Source: Planctomicrobium piriforme (lineage in GTDB: Bacteria > Planctomycetota > Planctomycetia > Planctomycetales > Planctomycetaceae). Taken from it: a stretch of 64,000 bases of DNA. The stretch lies in assembly GCF_900113665.1 (NCBI RefSeq), contig NZ_FOQD01000005.1, positions 1-64,000 of the forward strand. The letters run 5' to 3'. Positions 1-8,907 of the stretch are shown one piece after another. How positions within the stretch are numbered: the stretch's first letter is position 1; every line of letters begins with the position of its first letter. The translations under genes were made by a program, and so were the position numbers. The notes beneath the pieces are model-generated. The model saw nothing but the letters and a program-made list of their open reading frames with translations. It made no database searches and had not been told where the DNA came from.

Positions 1-564
1 CGGAAGTTCAAGTCGTGTACAAACATTTTGCGACGCAAGTTACGCTTGATTCAGAGGTTGTTCAAATTGAACCGGCCGTTAGCCGGACAGTAGTGAATTC
101 CAATATTCAAATTCCAAATCGCAAACAAAATCAAAATCTCAATGACCGAAACGAGGCGACTGAGTTCCGTTTTTGGAATTTGATCATTGAGATTTGTTTG
201 AATTTTGGTGCTTGAGATTTGGATTTTTTTCTCGCCCCAGAGCCTTCGAATACTTCCAGCCTGTACTCCGTCGTATGGATCGCACCGGAAGCAGCGGTTA
301 TGACGGGTTCCGGCAGGACGAAGAATTGCTTCAGCCGGTGCTTTCACGGCAAAGTCGGCCTGTCCGCTGAACTTCCTGACCAGACGGTGGTTGCGAAGTC
401 TCTCAAAGGACGATCTGATAAGTGAACGCGGAACGGACGCCGTGGCGGGCGGCGCACGCGCGGATCTACGTGCGGCTGAGCCGCAAGCACTTCGTTTCAG
501 CCCCGATCCAACATGGGCGACGGCCTTTCCGGCCGCGCCGAAAATATCAGGTTCAGGACTTGCC
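1..564. other. Intergenic region with AT-rich imperfect inverted repeat
   Basis: I see no convincing gene here. Positions about 106-229 form an AT-rich imperfect inverted repeat: the 12-mer AAATCTCAATGA (134-145) is matched exactly by TCATTGAGATTT (184-195), and the flanks (runs such as CAAACAAAATC and GATTTGTTTGAATTTT) also pair in part. The AT content contrasts with the GC-rich surroundings. The remainder, about 230-564, is GC-rich leader in front of the beta-propeller gene. Reading frames that cover it have no recognisable protein features. Confidence 0.6.
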
Positions 565-1785
565 ATGCTGTTTCGTCGCATCGTGCTTGCCGCCGTCGTC
601 TGCCTGGTGACGCAACAGGTTGCCAGCGCGCAGTTTATTAAACGCCCGCTGCCCAATGAGAATGAGCTGAACCGGCTGGGCCTGACGATGGCCTGGTGGG
701 GGCAGGCCACGGTGAATCCGGCGCTCGATCAGGTCGAATACTTCGAGGCGGACGAGCAGAACGTCTATGTGCAGTCGTCGACGGGGATGATCAGCACGTT
801 TCATGGAGAGACCGGCCGCCGGATGTGGTCGCAACTGGTCGGCGCGCCAAATCAGCAGGGCTTTCCGGTGACAAGCAGCGAGACGGAAGTGCTGCTCGGA
901 GTCGGCATGAAGGTGTTTGCTCTCGACAAGACCACCGGCGAGATGAGGTGGGAATTGATTCTCCCTTCGCCGCCGTCCGCCCCGCCGAAAGGCGATGATG
1001 ATTTTCTGTATGTGGCCACGCTCAATTCAAAGATCCTTGCCTACGATGCCAGAAAGCTGCGAACGTTGACCGTCCGGGGCATGATGCCGCAGTGGGCCAA
1101 TCGCTCGGAATTGTGGACTTTCCAGATGCCGCTGCCCTCGAATTCGTCGCCGATCCCCGCTGGGGAGAACGTGGTGTTTTCGAGCGACAAGGGGATGATT
1201 TACAGCCTGGGAGCGACTCATAAGGAATTGCGTTTTCAGCTTGAGGTCGGCGGCAAGATGAGCGCCCCGCTGGCTTACTCCCGCGATTATGTCTTCGCCT
1301 GCGACACGCACTCGCGGCTGCTGTGCGTCAACATCAAGAATGGCCGCGTCGTCTGGGCGTTCAGCAGCGGTGCTCCGATCCGCCGCCAGCCCCATGTCGT
1401 CGGCTCGCAGGTGTTTGCCACCGTTCCTCGTGAAGGTCTCACCTCTCTCAGCGTGACCACCGGTCTCCAGCAGTGGTATCAGCCCCGTGCGACCGACGTC
1501 ATCGCCGTCAGTGATAAACGTGTCTACGCCGGCGACCCTGATGAGAACGTGTTGATTCTCGACCGCGAAACCGGACAGATTCTGGCACAAATGAGACTGC
1601 GCGATTTCCCCATTCGAGTGCATAACGACCGCACTGACCGGCTCTATCTCGCCAGCCCGGGCGGCACGATTGTCGCTTTGCGAGAGCTTGGATCGGACTT
1701 CCCGGTGTACCACCTGTACCCCGAACGTCGGCCGATTCTCCCGCTGCTTGCTCCGGACGAACCTGCCGAGTCGATGGAGCAGTAA
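565..1785 (+). CDS. Secreted PQQ-like beta-propeller repeat protein
   Basis: A 406-residue protein made mostly of repeats of the PQQ-binding-like beta-propeller type. Recurring blade ends such as STFHGETGRRMWSQ, FALDKTTGEMRWEL, CVNIKNGRVVWAF and LILDRETGQILAQ are directly visible. The frame is open from 391, but I place the start at the ATG at 565 because it is followed at once by a signal peptide (MLFRRIVLAAVVCLVTQQVASA), while the upstream part is Arg/Ala-rich and featureless. The product should be exported to the periplasm or envelope. The family is usually a binding scaffold or an enzyme with an unknown ligand, and no catalytic residues can be assigned. It stands alone and is followed by a small hairpin and the GH18 gene. 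Confidence 0.8.
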   Translation: MLFRRIVLAAVVCLVTQQVASAQFIKRPLPNENELNRLGLTMAWWGQATVNPALDQVEYFEADEQNVYVQSSTGMISTFHGETGRRMWSQLVGAPNQQGFPVTSSETEVLLGVGMKVFALDKTTGEMRWELILPSPPSAPPKGDDDFLYVATLNSKILAYDARKLRTLTVRGMMPQWANRSELWTFQMPLPSNSSPIPAGENVVFSSDKGMIYSLGATHKELRFQLEVGGKMSAPLAYSRDYVFACDTHSRLLCVNIKNGRVVWAFSSGAPIRRQPHVVGSQVFATVPREGLTSLSVTTGLQQWYQPRATDVIAVSDKRVYAGDPDENVLILDRETGQILAQMRLRDFPIRVHNDRTDRLYLASPGGTIVALRELGSDFPVYHLYPERRPILPLLAPDEPAESMEQ

Positions 1786-1893
1786 TCATTCTTTGCTGTG
1801 CGCGAAATCGGACATGGTTTCACAGCAATGGAAATCAATGGTGATTTCAGCTCGTTGAACGGTTTGCATTGATACGATGACCCGTCAGAATTC

Positions 1894-1910
1894 GGGGACA
1901 AGATGTCCCC
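1894..1910. other. Perfect 7-bp hairpin between two genes
   Basis: GGGGACA, a 3-base loop and TGTCCCC form a perfect 7-bp stem between the beta-propeller gene (stop at 1785) and the GH18 gene (start at 1935). No T-tract follows, so it is not a typical intrinsic terminator. It could be an RNA processing or attenuation element, or a relic of a dispersed repeat. Confidence 0.45.
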
Positions 1911-1934
1911 CAGCAATTCGATGGTGTCTTTACC

Positions 1935-2870
1935 ATGACGAAATCGTTGTCACGCGTGTTCGCGGCGATCTCTCTTTGTTTTTTGATCCCCGCGTTCGTG
2001 CTGGCAGTTGAGCCGAAGCCTCCGTTTCGAATTGTGGGCTATCTGCCCGAGTACCGTTTCAGCAGGTTCGATGCGGCCTACGCGACTGGGCTGACCGATC
2101 TGATTCTGTTTGCGGCCCAGCCGACGCCGGACGGCGACATCGATCTGGGCAAGCTCAAAGACGCCCCCTGGGCGATGCTCAAGGACTTCAAAACCCGGTA
2201 CCATGTGCGGTTGATTCTCTGCATGGGGGGCTGGGGACAGTCGGACCATTTCGCCGAGGCGGTGCTCTCCGACAAAGCCCGCGCGAAATTGGTCAAGAAT
2301 GCGGTCGATCTGCTGCTTTCACACCGTCTCGACGGCCTCGATCTGGATTGGGAGCATCCGAAAAATGAGGCGGAGTCGGCCGGCTATGCCCGACTGCTGA
2401 TCGAGTTGAAGAAGGCCTTCACCCCGCACGGACTGACGTTGTCGGTGACGATTGCCCCCTGGCAGCAGATTCCGTCAGAAGGGTATGCCGCCGCTGACTG
2501 GGTGCAGTTGATGTCCTATGACTACGGGCAAAAGCACTCGACGCTGGAACAGGCGAAGAAAGACATCCAGACATTCCTTGATCGGGGAGTTCCGCCTGAA
2601 AAAATCGTCCTGGGGATGCCCTTCTACGGACGGGACGTCAAAGATCGCGATAAGTCGATCACCTATCAGGAAGTGCAGCGCCGCCATCATCCGCCTGAGC
2701 AGGTCGACGAAGTGGCAGGCTATTTCTTCAACGGCCCGGTGACGATTCGCAAAAAGACGCGGGCGGCTCTGGATGCCCACCTGGGCGGGGTCATGGTCTG
2801 GGAAATCGGCCAGGACACCCTGAGCGAAACTTCGTTGTTGAAAGCAATTCGCGCCGAGATTGAGAAGTAG
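1935..2870 (+). CDS. Secreted glycoside hydrolase family 18 protein
   Basis: A 311-residue protein with an N-terminal signal peptide (about residues 1-25, ending FVLAVEP) and a GH18 TIM barrel. The GH18 catalytic motif DxxDxDxE is present as DGLDLDWE (residues 133-140), with Glu140 as the expected acid/base. The second conserved strand is LILCMGGWG (93-101), and the barrel closes with GGVMVWEIGQD near the C-terminus. GH18 enzymes hydrolyse beta-1,4-GlcNAc linkages (chitinases, endo-beta-N-acetylglucosaminidases, spore-cortex YaaH-type enzymes). The exact substrate cannot be read from the sequence. No chitin-binding or LysM domain is attached, so this is a compact single-domain enzyme, probably periplasmic. 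Confidence 0.88.
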   Translation: MTKSLSRVFAAISLCFLIPAFVLAVEPKPPFRIVGYLPEYRFSRFDAAYATGLTDLILFAAQPTPDGDIDLGKLKDAPWAMLKDFKTRYHVRLILCMGGWGQSDHFAEAVLSDKARAKLVKNAVDLLLSHRLDGLDLDWEHPKNEAESAGYARLLIELKKAFTPHGLTLSVTIAPWQQIPSEGYAAADWVQLMSYDYGQKHSTLEQAKKDIQTFLDRGVPPEKIVLGMPFYGRDVKDRDKSITYQEVQRRHHPPEQVDEVAGYFFNGPVTIRKKTRAALDAHLGGVMVWEIGQDTLSETSLLKAIRAEIEK

Positions 2871-3351
2871 CTGCTGCGCCGCCCCTGTTTGACCGGGGAA
2901 TCACTGGTCAAACATGCCAGCTTGCAGGGTTACCGCCCAGACTGTGACCCAGCGACATCTCAAAGCTGGAAACATTGTCGTAACATGACTTTCTGCTCTT
3001 TTTGCATTCGTCTGAATTGTCTCTTCGACGCCGAAATTGGCTGTTGTTTTCAGGGTCTTTCGACCGATCTCACAGCGGAGACCGCGAACATCGGGCCTGA
3101 GACGTCGCTGGTCAGGGGAAAACAAGCAGAATTTTTGAGAATCGAGTCATCAAATCCTGTTGATGGCGGTCGGACACCCGCGTACGATCCTGTGGCTTTG
3201 TCCTGACAAATGCCGCGCCGACAGCCCAGACTGCCGGTTACCACGGGCTCTGGATGGTTTTCGATCCGCTGACCGAATTGTCGTTCAGCACGTCTCTTCC
3301 GACAGCGCCGCTATCTCGTCGCTGCCCTTTTTTCAGAGTGAATACCCGGTG
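2871..3351. other. Intergenic region before the LEPR-XLL protease
   Basis: About 480 bases without a recognisable gene. The frame of the downstream protein is open from 3160, but residues encoded before 3352 show no domain or signal. The region presumably holds the promoter and leader of the protease gene. I see no strong hairpin or repeat here. Confidence 0.5.
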
Positions 3352-5934
3352 ATGAAACAGACTTCCAACTGGCTGGTCCGCCGCTTCTCGCAACTGCTCG
3401 TCACCTCTCGACCGAGCGCCCGTCGCAACCGGCAGAAGTTCTCAGCGTCACTTGAGCTTTTTGAAGCCCGTGTTCTGCTCTCCAGCACGACCGCAGCGAC
3501 GGCAGAAAGCTTGTTGCAGATCGACCCGATTCCACTGAAACAGGGTTCCGAATCTACAACCGCGCTCGATACAGCCGCCGCGGGCGTTTCGTATTATCCG
3601 CTGACTTCGATTCCGGTGCTGAACAGCCTGCCCGGCGCCGCTGTTTCAATCTACCTCGACTTCGACGGGCACTTCGAAGCCGACTGGGGCGGGGGCTACA
3701 CGAACCTGACCACTCCAGTCTTCTCGATCGATGCGGACCAGACGACCTTTACCGACGCCGAACTGGCGGTGATGAATTCCGTCTGGGCTCGGGTGGCGGA
3801 AGATTACGCACCGTTCAAAATCAACGTCACGACGGTTCAGCCAGCCAGCTTTGCTGACGGCGTGTCGGTGCGAGTTGCCATTGGCGGTCAATACACGGAT
3901 TGGCTCGGCTCTTCGGCGGGCGGGGTCGCCTTCCTGGGTAGTTTTACCGACAGCAACTATGTGAATACGTGCTATGTGTTCTCGACAAGCCAGGGGAACG
4001 ACATTATCGGCATCGCCGAGGCCGCTTCACACGAAGCCGGACACACCTTTGGCCTCGAACACCAGAGCTTGTACGATTCGGCCGGCAGAAAACTGCAAGA
4101 ATACAATCCCGGCGATGAGGACTGGGCGCCCATCATGGGGGTCGGTTACTACTCGATCCGGACGACCTGGTACGACGGTCCCAATAGCGAGTCGTCGACC
4201 ACGCTGCAGAACGATTTGAATGTGATTGCAGGTCTCGATTCGCGGTATCCAAACAAAATCGGTTTCCGCAATGACGATGTCGGCAACTTTTACGCCAACG
4301 CATCGACCTTGACGGCCTCTGGCTCGGCTCTGACCGGGTCAGGCATCATCAGCTCACTGTCCGACGTGGACGTGTTCAAATTCGGGGCAAATGCCGGGCT
4401 GGCGAGCTTCACGATCAGCCCCGCCGCGGAAGGCGCCAACCTGCTGATTCACGCCGAACTCCGTTCGAGTACAGGAGTGCTGCTGGCCTCAGCCCAGGCC
4501 ACGCCGGGATCTCAGATCCTGACTCTCAGCCAAACCCTGGCGGAGGGGAGCTATCAGCTCGTGATCAGCACCAATGACGGTTATGGATCGCTGGGCCAGT
4601 ACACGATCCAGGGAACCGCGTCGGCCTCTCGGGCGACGTTCAGCGGAGCGACGATTACCAGCACTTACATCGCCAATTACCCACCGGTCTACGTGTTTAA
4701 GAGCACGACGATCAACTGGGGCACCTATGGCGTGGTCGGCGGCGTGCTGACTGTGAGAATGTCGAACGCCGAATCGACCGACCGGCTGACCGTTCAGCCT
4801 GGCGGGGATATCACCATCTTCGGAACTTCGGTGCGATATAAAGGCGTGACGATCGGGACCATCTCGGGAGGCACCGCCAGCGGCGCCCTGTCCGTGAAGT
4901 TCAATACCAAAGCAACGCAGCAGTCTGCACTGGCCGTGCTGCGGGCCGTCGTCTACTGGAGCACTTCGCTCGCCCCGACCGCAGGCGACCGTTACTTCTC
5001 CCTGGACCTGCTGGACGAAGGCAAAGTCTCAGCCGCCACGGCCTCTAAAATCGTCAAGGTGAGCAACAAGCCGTCGCTGCAGGCGATTTCGACGACGAAT
5101 ACCTACGCCGCAGGGACTGCGCCGCTGCTGTTCGCTTCTAATGCTGTCGTCGCCGACGGCAACGGCAATTTCGCGAAGAGCCAGCTCAAGGTCAGCATTG
5201 CGGACGGCCAGGCGGCCGACCGCTTGACCATTGTTCCGAATGCGAACGTCACCCTGGCAGGTGATACGGTCAAATATCAGGGAACCGTCATCGGCACGTT
5301 TACCGGCGGAACCGGGTTCTCCCAACTGGTCGTGAACTTCAATGCCTCGGCCACACAGCCGGGCATTCAGGCCGTGCTGCGACGCATTGGCTTCTCGAAT
5401 GAGTCGGTCTCTCCGTCGCTCACGACTCGGTCCGTCTCCTTCACCTTGAAGGACGGTAAGAATGTGTCGAGCACGCCGGTGATCGCTGCGGTGGCGATCT
5501 CCAACATCCCGACGATCACCAATTTCGGCAGCAACGTTGCCTACTCGCTGGGCGGAACACCTTCGCTCCTCTCAACCACAGCGACAGTGGCCGGCGGCTC
5601 GACGTTCCAGAACATCTCGCTGACGATCGCGCTTTCGATCGGCGTGACGGGCGACAACCTGAGCGTTCGCACCGGGGCGAACATCAGCATTGCGGGCGGT
5701 AATCTCTCGTTCCAGGGAACCGTGGTTGCTTCCATCACGGGCGGCCTCGACGGTAACCCGCTGGTGCTGACGTTCAACGCCTCCGCCGAACGCTGGATCG
5801 TCCAGTCGGTGCTGCGACAGGTGATCTTCTCCAGCACTTCGCTGAACACGAGCGTGCGGGGGGTCTCCTTCCAGTTCTCCGACGCCACGTCTGCCACCAG
5901 CGACGCAGCTCTGAAGTCGATCCTGTTCGTTTAG
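3352..5934 (+). CDS. LEPR-XLL secreted metzincin-like protease with three C-terminal repeats
   Basis: An 860-residue protein, starting at the ATG at 3352. The first 50 residues are basic and contain LFEARVLLSS (36-45), a variant of the planctomycete LEPR-XLL N-terminal motif. A metzincin-type zinc site HEAGHTFGLEH lies at 227-237, followed by a Met-turn-like WAPIMG, so it probably is an active metalloprotease of the M12/M10-like clan. Residues about 305-425 resemble a PPC-type beta domain (DVDVFKF, GSYQLVIS). Three repeats of about 140 residues follow (about 430-573, 574-719, 720-860), each with a core such as DRLTIVP...GTVIGTFTGG...LVVNFNASAT...VLRRIGFSN. The same repeat builds the protein at 46423-48327. 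Likely extracellular or surface-attached; the natural substrate is unknown. Confidence 0.85.
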   Translation: MKQTSNWLVRRFSQLLVTSRPSARRNRQKFSASLELFEARVLLSSTTAATAESLLQIDPIPLKQGSESTTALDTAAAGVSYYPLTSIPVLNSLPGAAVSIYLDFDGHFEADWGGGYTNLTTPVFSIDADQTTFTDAELAVMNSVWARVAEDYAPFKINVTTVQPASFADGVSVRVAIGGQYTDWLGSSAGGVAFLGSFTDSNYVNTCYVFSTSQGNDIIGIAEAASHEAGHTFGLEHQSLYDSAGRKLQEYNPGDEDWAPIMGVGYYSIRTTWYDGPNSESSTTLQNDLNVIAGLDSRYPNKIGFRNDDVGNFYANASTLTASGSALTGSGIISSLSDVDVFKFGANAGLASFTISPAAEGANLLIHAELRSSTGVLLASAQATPGSQILTLSQTLAEGSYQLVISTNDGYGSLGQYTIQGTASASRATFSGATITSTYIANYPPVYVFKSTTINWGTYGVVGGVLTVRMSNAESTDRLTVQPGGDITIFGTSVRYKGVTIGTISGGTASGALSVKFNTKATQQSALAVLRAVVYWSTSLAPTAGDRYFSLDLLDEGKVSAATASKIVKVSNKPSLQAISTTNTYAAGTAPLLFASNAVVADGNGNFAKSQLKVSIADGQAADRLTIVPNANVTLAGDTVKYQGTVIGTFTGGTGFSQLVVNFNASATQPGIQAVLRRIGFSNESVSPSLTTRSVSFTLKDGKNVSSTPVIAAVAISNIPTITNFGSNVAYSLGGTPSLLSTTATVAGGSTFQNISLTIALSIGVTGDNLSVRTGANISIAGGNLSFQGTVVASITGGLDGNPLVLTFNASAERWIVQSVLRQVIFSSTSLNTSVRGVSFQFSDATSATSDAALKSILFV

Positions 5935-6037
5935 AGCATTTTCCTTTTTAGCATACGTTACCCCGCAGGCGATAATGGCGATTTTCATCAAGTGAGAAGC
6001 GTCGATTCGCCTGCACACGGTCGAGCAAACTGCTCTG

Positions 6038-6067
6038 AGGGGAGTGACTTCGGTCCTCCCCTTTTTT
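6038..6067 (+). terminator. Intrinsic terminator with UUCG tetraloop
   Basis: The sequence AGGGGAG-T-GAC-TTCG-GTC-CTCCCCT followed by TTTTT forms a 10-bp stem with one bulged T, a stable UUCG tetraloop and a T-tract on the plus strand. It lies about 100 bases after the stop codon of the LEPR-XLL protease and just before the convergent guanylyltransferase gene, where a terminator is expected. Confidence 0.85.
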
Positions 6068-6085
6068 GTTCGGACGTCTCGGAAT

Positions 6086-7153
6086 TTACAGATCCGCCGC
6101 ACGGCCCTGTTCAGTCAGCAGCGCCATCAGGCGACGCATCCCCTGTTCGTCATCGCGACGGGAGATCAGCGTCGCATGGGGCGTATGCACAATCACGCAG
6201 TTCTCGATACCGACCGTTGCAATCAGATGCTCGCTGGTGCTGCGGACAATGCATCCGGACGTGTCGAGTCCGACGAACGGACCGACGGATACGTTCCCGT
6301 CCGAGTCGCCTGGGAGCAACCGCGCCAGGGCTTCCCAACTCCCGACGTCGTCCCAGTCGAATGTGACTTCCACGACCGCAATCTTCGGAGCCCGTTCCAG
6401 TACCGCATAGTCGATTGAGATCGACTTCATCCGTGGAAAAATGTCGTTGAGGGCGGCGTCCCATTCCGGCTTGCCGACGTATCTCGCGAGTTCGTCAAGC
6501 TGTCGGCCCAGTTCCGGCTCGCAGGTTCTGAGCAGTTCGAGAATCCGGCTCGCCCGCCAGACGAAGATGCCGCAGTTCCAGAAGAACTCGCCGGATCGCA
6601 GATAGCTCTCGGCGGTGTCGCGGTCCGGTTTTTCGCGGAACCCGGCGACTGTATAGGCGCCCGGCGCGAGCGGTTCGCCGCGATGGATGTAACCGAACCC
6701 AGTCGCAGGAAATGTCGGCGGCTTGCCAAACAGCACCAGCCGCTCGGGGTCGGCGTCAATCAGATCGACGGCCGCCTGAACGTCATTGGCAAAGCGCTCG
6801 GCAGGGGCGATCACATGATCGGCCGGCATCACCAGCAATGTCGCCTCGGGATCGCGGGCTGCAATCTGCAGTGCGGCCAGCCCGATACAAGGAGCAGTAT
6901 TCCGACCGCACGGTTCCTGCAAAATTTGTGCAACAGGCATCGACGGCAAGTGTTCGTGCGTCAGCTCGACAAACTGTCCGCCGGTGACCACCCAGCATTG
7001 CTCAGCCGGCATCAGCGGCGCGGCCAGATCGAACGCCGACTGAATCAGCGAGCGTTCGCCCTGGAGCGTCAAAAACTGCTTGGGAGACGCGCGGCGCGAC
7101 AATGGCCAGAACCGCGTCCCGAGTCCCCCCGCCATAATGACTGCGTGCAGCAT
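6086..7153 (-). CDS. Mannose-1-phosphate guanylyltransferase (single domain)
   Basis: A 355-residue nucleotidyltransferase that should form GDP-mannose from mannose 1-phosphate and GTP, the donor for mannosylated and fucosylated surface glycans. The N-terminus has the signature MAGGLGTRFWPLSRRASPKQF, in which the Arg and the later Lys bind the nucleotide. LVMPADHVI (metal-binding Asp), the substrate-binding segment FREKPD, KSISIDYAVLERA and FDWDDVGSWEAL are all typical of ManC-type enzymes. The length matches the single-domain form without the C-terminal phosphomannose isomerase cupin found in bifunctional ManC/AlgA. It is transcribed toward the UUCG terminator but is a lone gene. A GT4 and a GT39-like enzyme elsewhere in the window could use related sugars. 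Confidence 0.92.
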   Translation of the reverse strand: MLHAVIMAGGLGTRFWPLSRRASPKQFLTLQGERSLIQSAFDLAAPLMPAEQCWVVTGGQFVELTHEHLPSMPVAQILQEPCGRNTAPCIGLAALQIAARDPEATLLVMPADHVIAPAERFANDVQAAVDLIDADPERLVLFGKPPTFPATGFGYIHRGEPLAPGAYTVAGFREKPDRDTAESYLRSGEFFWNCGIFVWRASRILELLRTCEPELGRQLDELARYVGKPEWDAALNDIFPRMKSISIDYAVLERAPKIAVVEVTFDWDDVGSWEALARLLPGDSDGNVSVGPFVGLDTSGCIVRSTSEHLIATVGIENCVIVHTPHATLISRRDDEQGMRRLMALLTEQGRAADL

Positions 7154-7305
7154 CGTCGTCCCTGGCTGTTGTCAGAACTTGTCGCCTGCGACACTCTTTG
7201 CCTGTTGCTGGCACCATTTCAGAGAAGTTCCGACGCAGATTCAATCCCTGGCTCGGAGTATTCTCCTTCGAGCATCGCAGCCGTTAAGAGATGATTCTGC
7301 CATGC

Positions 7306-8646
7306 TCACACCGTTTCCGGCAGCTTCCAGCCGCTGCGGTAGTCGCGGGAGAGCCATTTGTTGGCGGCTTCGAGGTTGGTGACCTTGAGCTGGTCGGCGT
7401 TCCATTCCAGCTTCTGACCGGGAAAGCGGACGGCGATGTTGCCGAGCAGTACTGCTTCCGTCAGGCGACCGCCGTAATCGAAGCCGTCGCTGGGCTGTTG
7501 CCCGCTGAGACAGCCGTCGACCCAGCCGTGATAGTGATTCAGGCTCGGCTCGGCGACGAACTTCTCCACATTCGCCTTGGCATCAGGCGAGGGGTAGAGG
7601 ACGTGCGGGGCGTAGTGAGGAATGACCAGGGTGCCGGTCTCGCCGATCACCAGCGAGCCGCTCGAAGGCAGTGCCGTGCCAGGGGGAATGTGAGTTCCCT
7701 GCAGGCTGGGCCGCAGCCCGCCGTCCATCCAGGTGATCTCCAGGTTGCCGTCGGTCGTGAAGTCGTTGCCAGGGAGGACGTAATGGACGGTCATCTGGGC
7801 CGGCCAGACTTCGTCGTTCATGCCGGTGGATTTGGCGCTGATCGATATGGGAGCGGCCGTGATCTTCAGACCGGTGTAGACCGGGTCGAGGATGTGGCAG
7901 CCGAAGTCGCCGAGGGCGCCGTTGCCGAAATCCTGCCAGTCGCGCCAGCCGAACGGATGGTAAACATCCTGCAGCCCGTAAGGCCGTTCCGGGGCGACTC
8001 CGAGCCACAGATCCCAGTTGAGCGACTTGGGAATGGGAGCGTTCGTCTTGGGGCGATCAATGAAACCGGACTTGCCGTGACCTGTGGACTGGCACCAGGA
8101 CTGCACCTGTTTCACTTTGCCGATCATGCCGGTCTGGAGCGCCTTGGCGGCGTTGCGATAGACGGCGTGAGAGTGAATCTGATTCCCCATTCGGGTAATG
8201 ACGCCGGACTTGGTTGCGAGATTGGAGAGCTGTCGGGCCTCGCGAACGCTGTGGGTCAGCGGCTTCTGGCAGTAGACGTGCTTCCCCCGTTGCATGGCTT
8301 CGATGGCGATGATCGCGTGCATGTGATCGGGAGTGGAAATGGTGACGGCATCGATCTTGTCCCCCTGTTTGGCGAACAGTTCGCGGTAGTCCTGAAAGAT
8401 CGGGGCGCTGGGACTCAGACTGTGAACCATCTCAGTCCGGGCGAGATCGACGTCGCAGAACGCGACGAGGTCAGTCATGCCATGCGTGGACATTTCTTGA
8501 ATGTCAGACCACCCCTTGCCATCGCAGCCAATGCCGGCGATCTGCAGTCGCGAGTTGAGGTTCTTCGCGCGGAGAATGGCGGGGGCCGCGGTGAGGCAGA
8601 GCGTGCTGGCGGCAGCGGTCTTCAGAAAACGTCGACGTGAAAGCAT
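7306..8646 (-). CDS. Tat-exported Gfo/Idh/MocA family oxidoreductase
   Basis: A 446-residue protein starting with a twin-arginine signal (SRRRFLKTAAASTLCL, cleavage near AAPAILRA), then an NAD(P)-binding Rossmann domain (GIGCDGKGWSD, VAFCDVD, VTISTPDHMHA). The family's EKP motif appears as CQKPLTHSVREA. The C-terminal half is the alpha/beta substrate domain, with WLGVAPERPYG and WRDWQDFGNGALGDFGCH, a form common in planctomycete exported dehydrogenases. Such proteins oxidise or reduce sugars or polyols with a bound cofactor that travels folded through Tat. The specific substrate is unknown. Transcribed divergently from the gene at 8908. Confidence 0.88.
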   Translation of the reverse strand: MLSRRRFLKTAAASTLCLTAAPAILRAKNLNSRLQIAGIGCDGKGWSDIQEMSTHGMTDLVAFCDVDLARTEMVHSLSPSAPIFQDYRELFAKQGDKIDAVTISTPDHMHAIIAIEAMQRGKHVYCQKPLTHSVREARQLSNLATKSGVITRMGNQIHSHAVYRNAAKALQTGMIGKVKQVQSWCQSTGHGKSGFIDRPKTNAPIPKSLNWDLWLGVAPERPYGLQDVYHPFGWRDWQDFGNGALGDFGCHILDPVYTGLKITAAPISISAKSTGMNDEVWPAQMTVHYVLPGNDFTTDGNLEITWMDGGLRPSLQGTHIPPGTALPSSGSLVIGETGTLVIPHYAPHVLYPSPDAKANVEKFVAEPSLNHYHGWVDGCLSGQQPSDGFDYGGRLTEAVLLGNIAVRFPGQKLEWNADQLKVTNLEAANKWLSRDYRSGWKLPETV

Positions 8647-8907
8647 GACAAATTCAATTCTGATTCGGGTGGCAGGCAGCAGGCGACTGCATCATGCCGC
8701 GAAACCGCGGTCGCGCCAAACGTCGATTGGCAGAGCAGGGCCATGATTTGCGGGAATTGTTCATTTGTGTGCGAGTGGAAGAATTTCGAAAGGCCAGGGT
8801 CTGCGTGTTTGTCGGAGGAAAAGAACGCATTTGATTGTATCGATGCGATGGCTTAGCATCGTCCACACGTCCCCTCCTCAGATTGTTTTCAAGACTGTGA
8901 GTCGCTC

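Noticed and set aside
7291..8640. 449-codon open frame on the plus strand, opposite the Gfo/Idh/MocA oxidoreductase
   Set aside because: The minus strand encodes a clear Tat signal and Rossmann domain. The plus frame is a mirror of codon bias.
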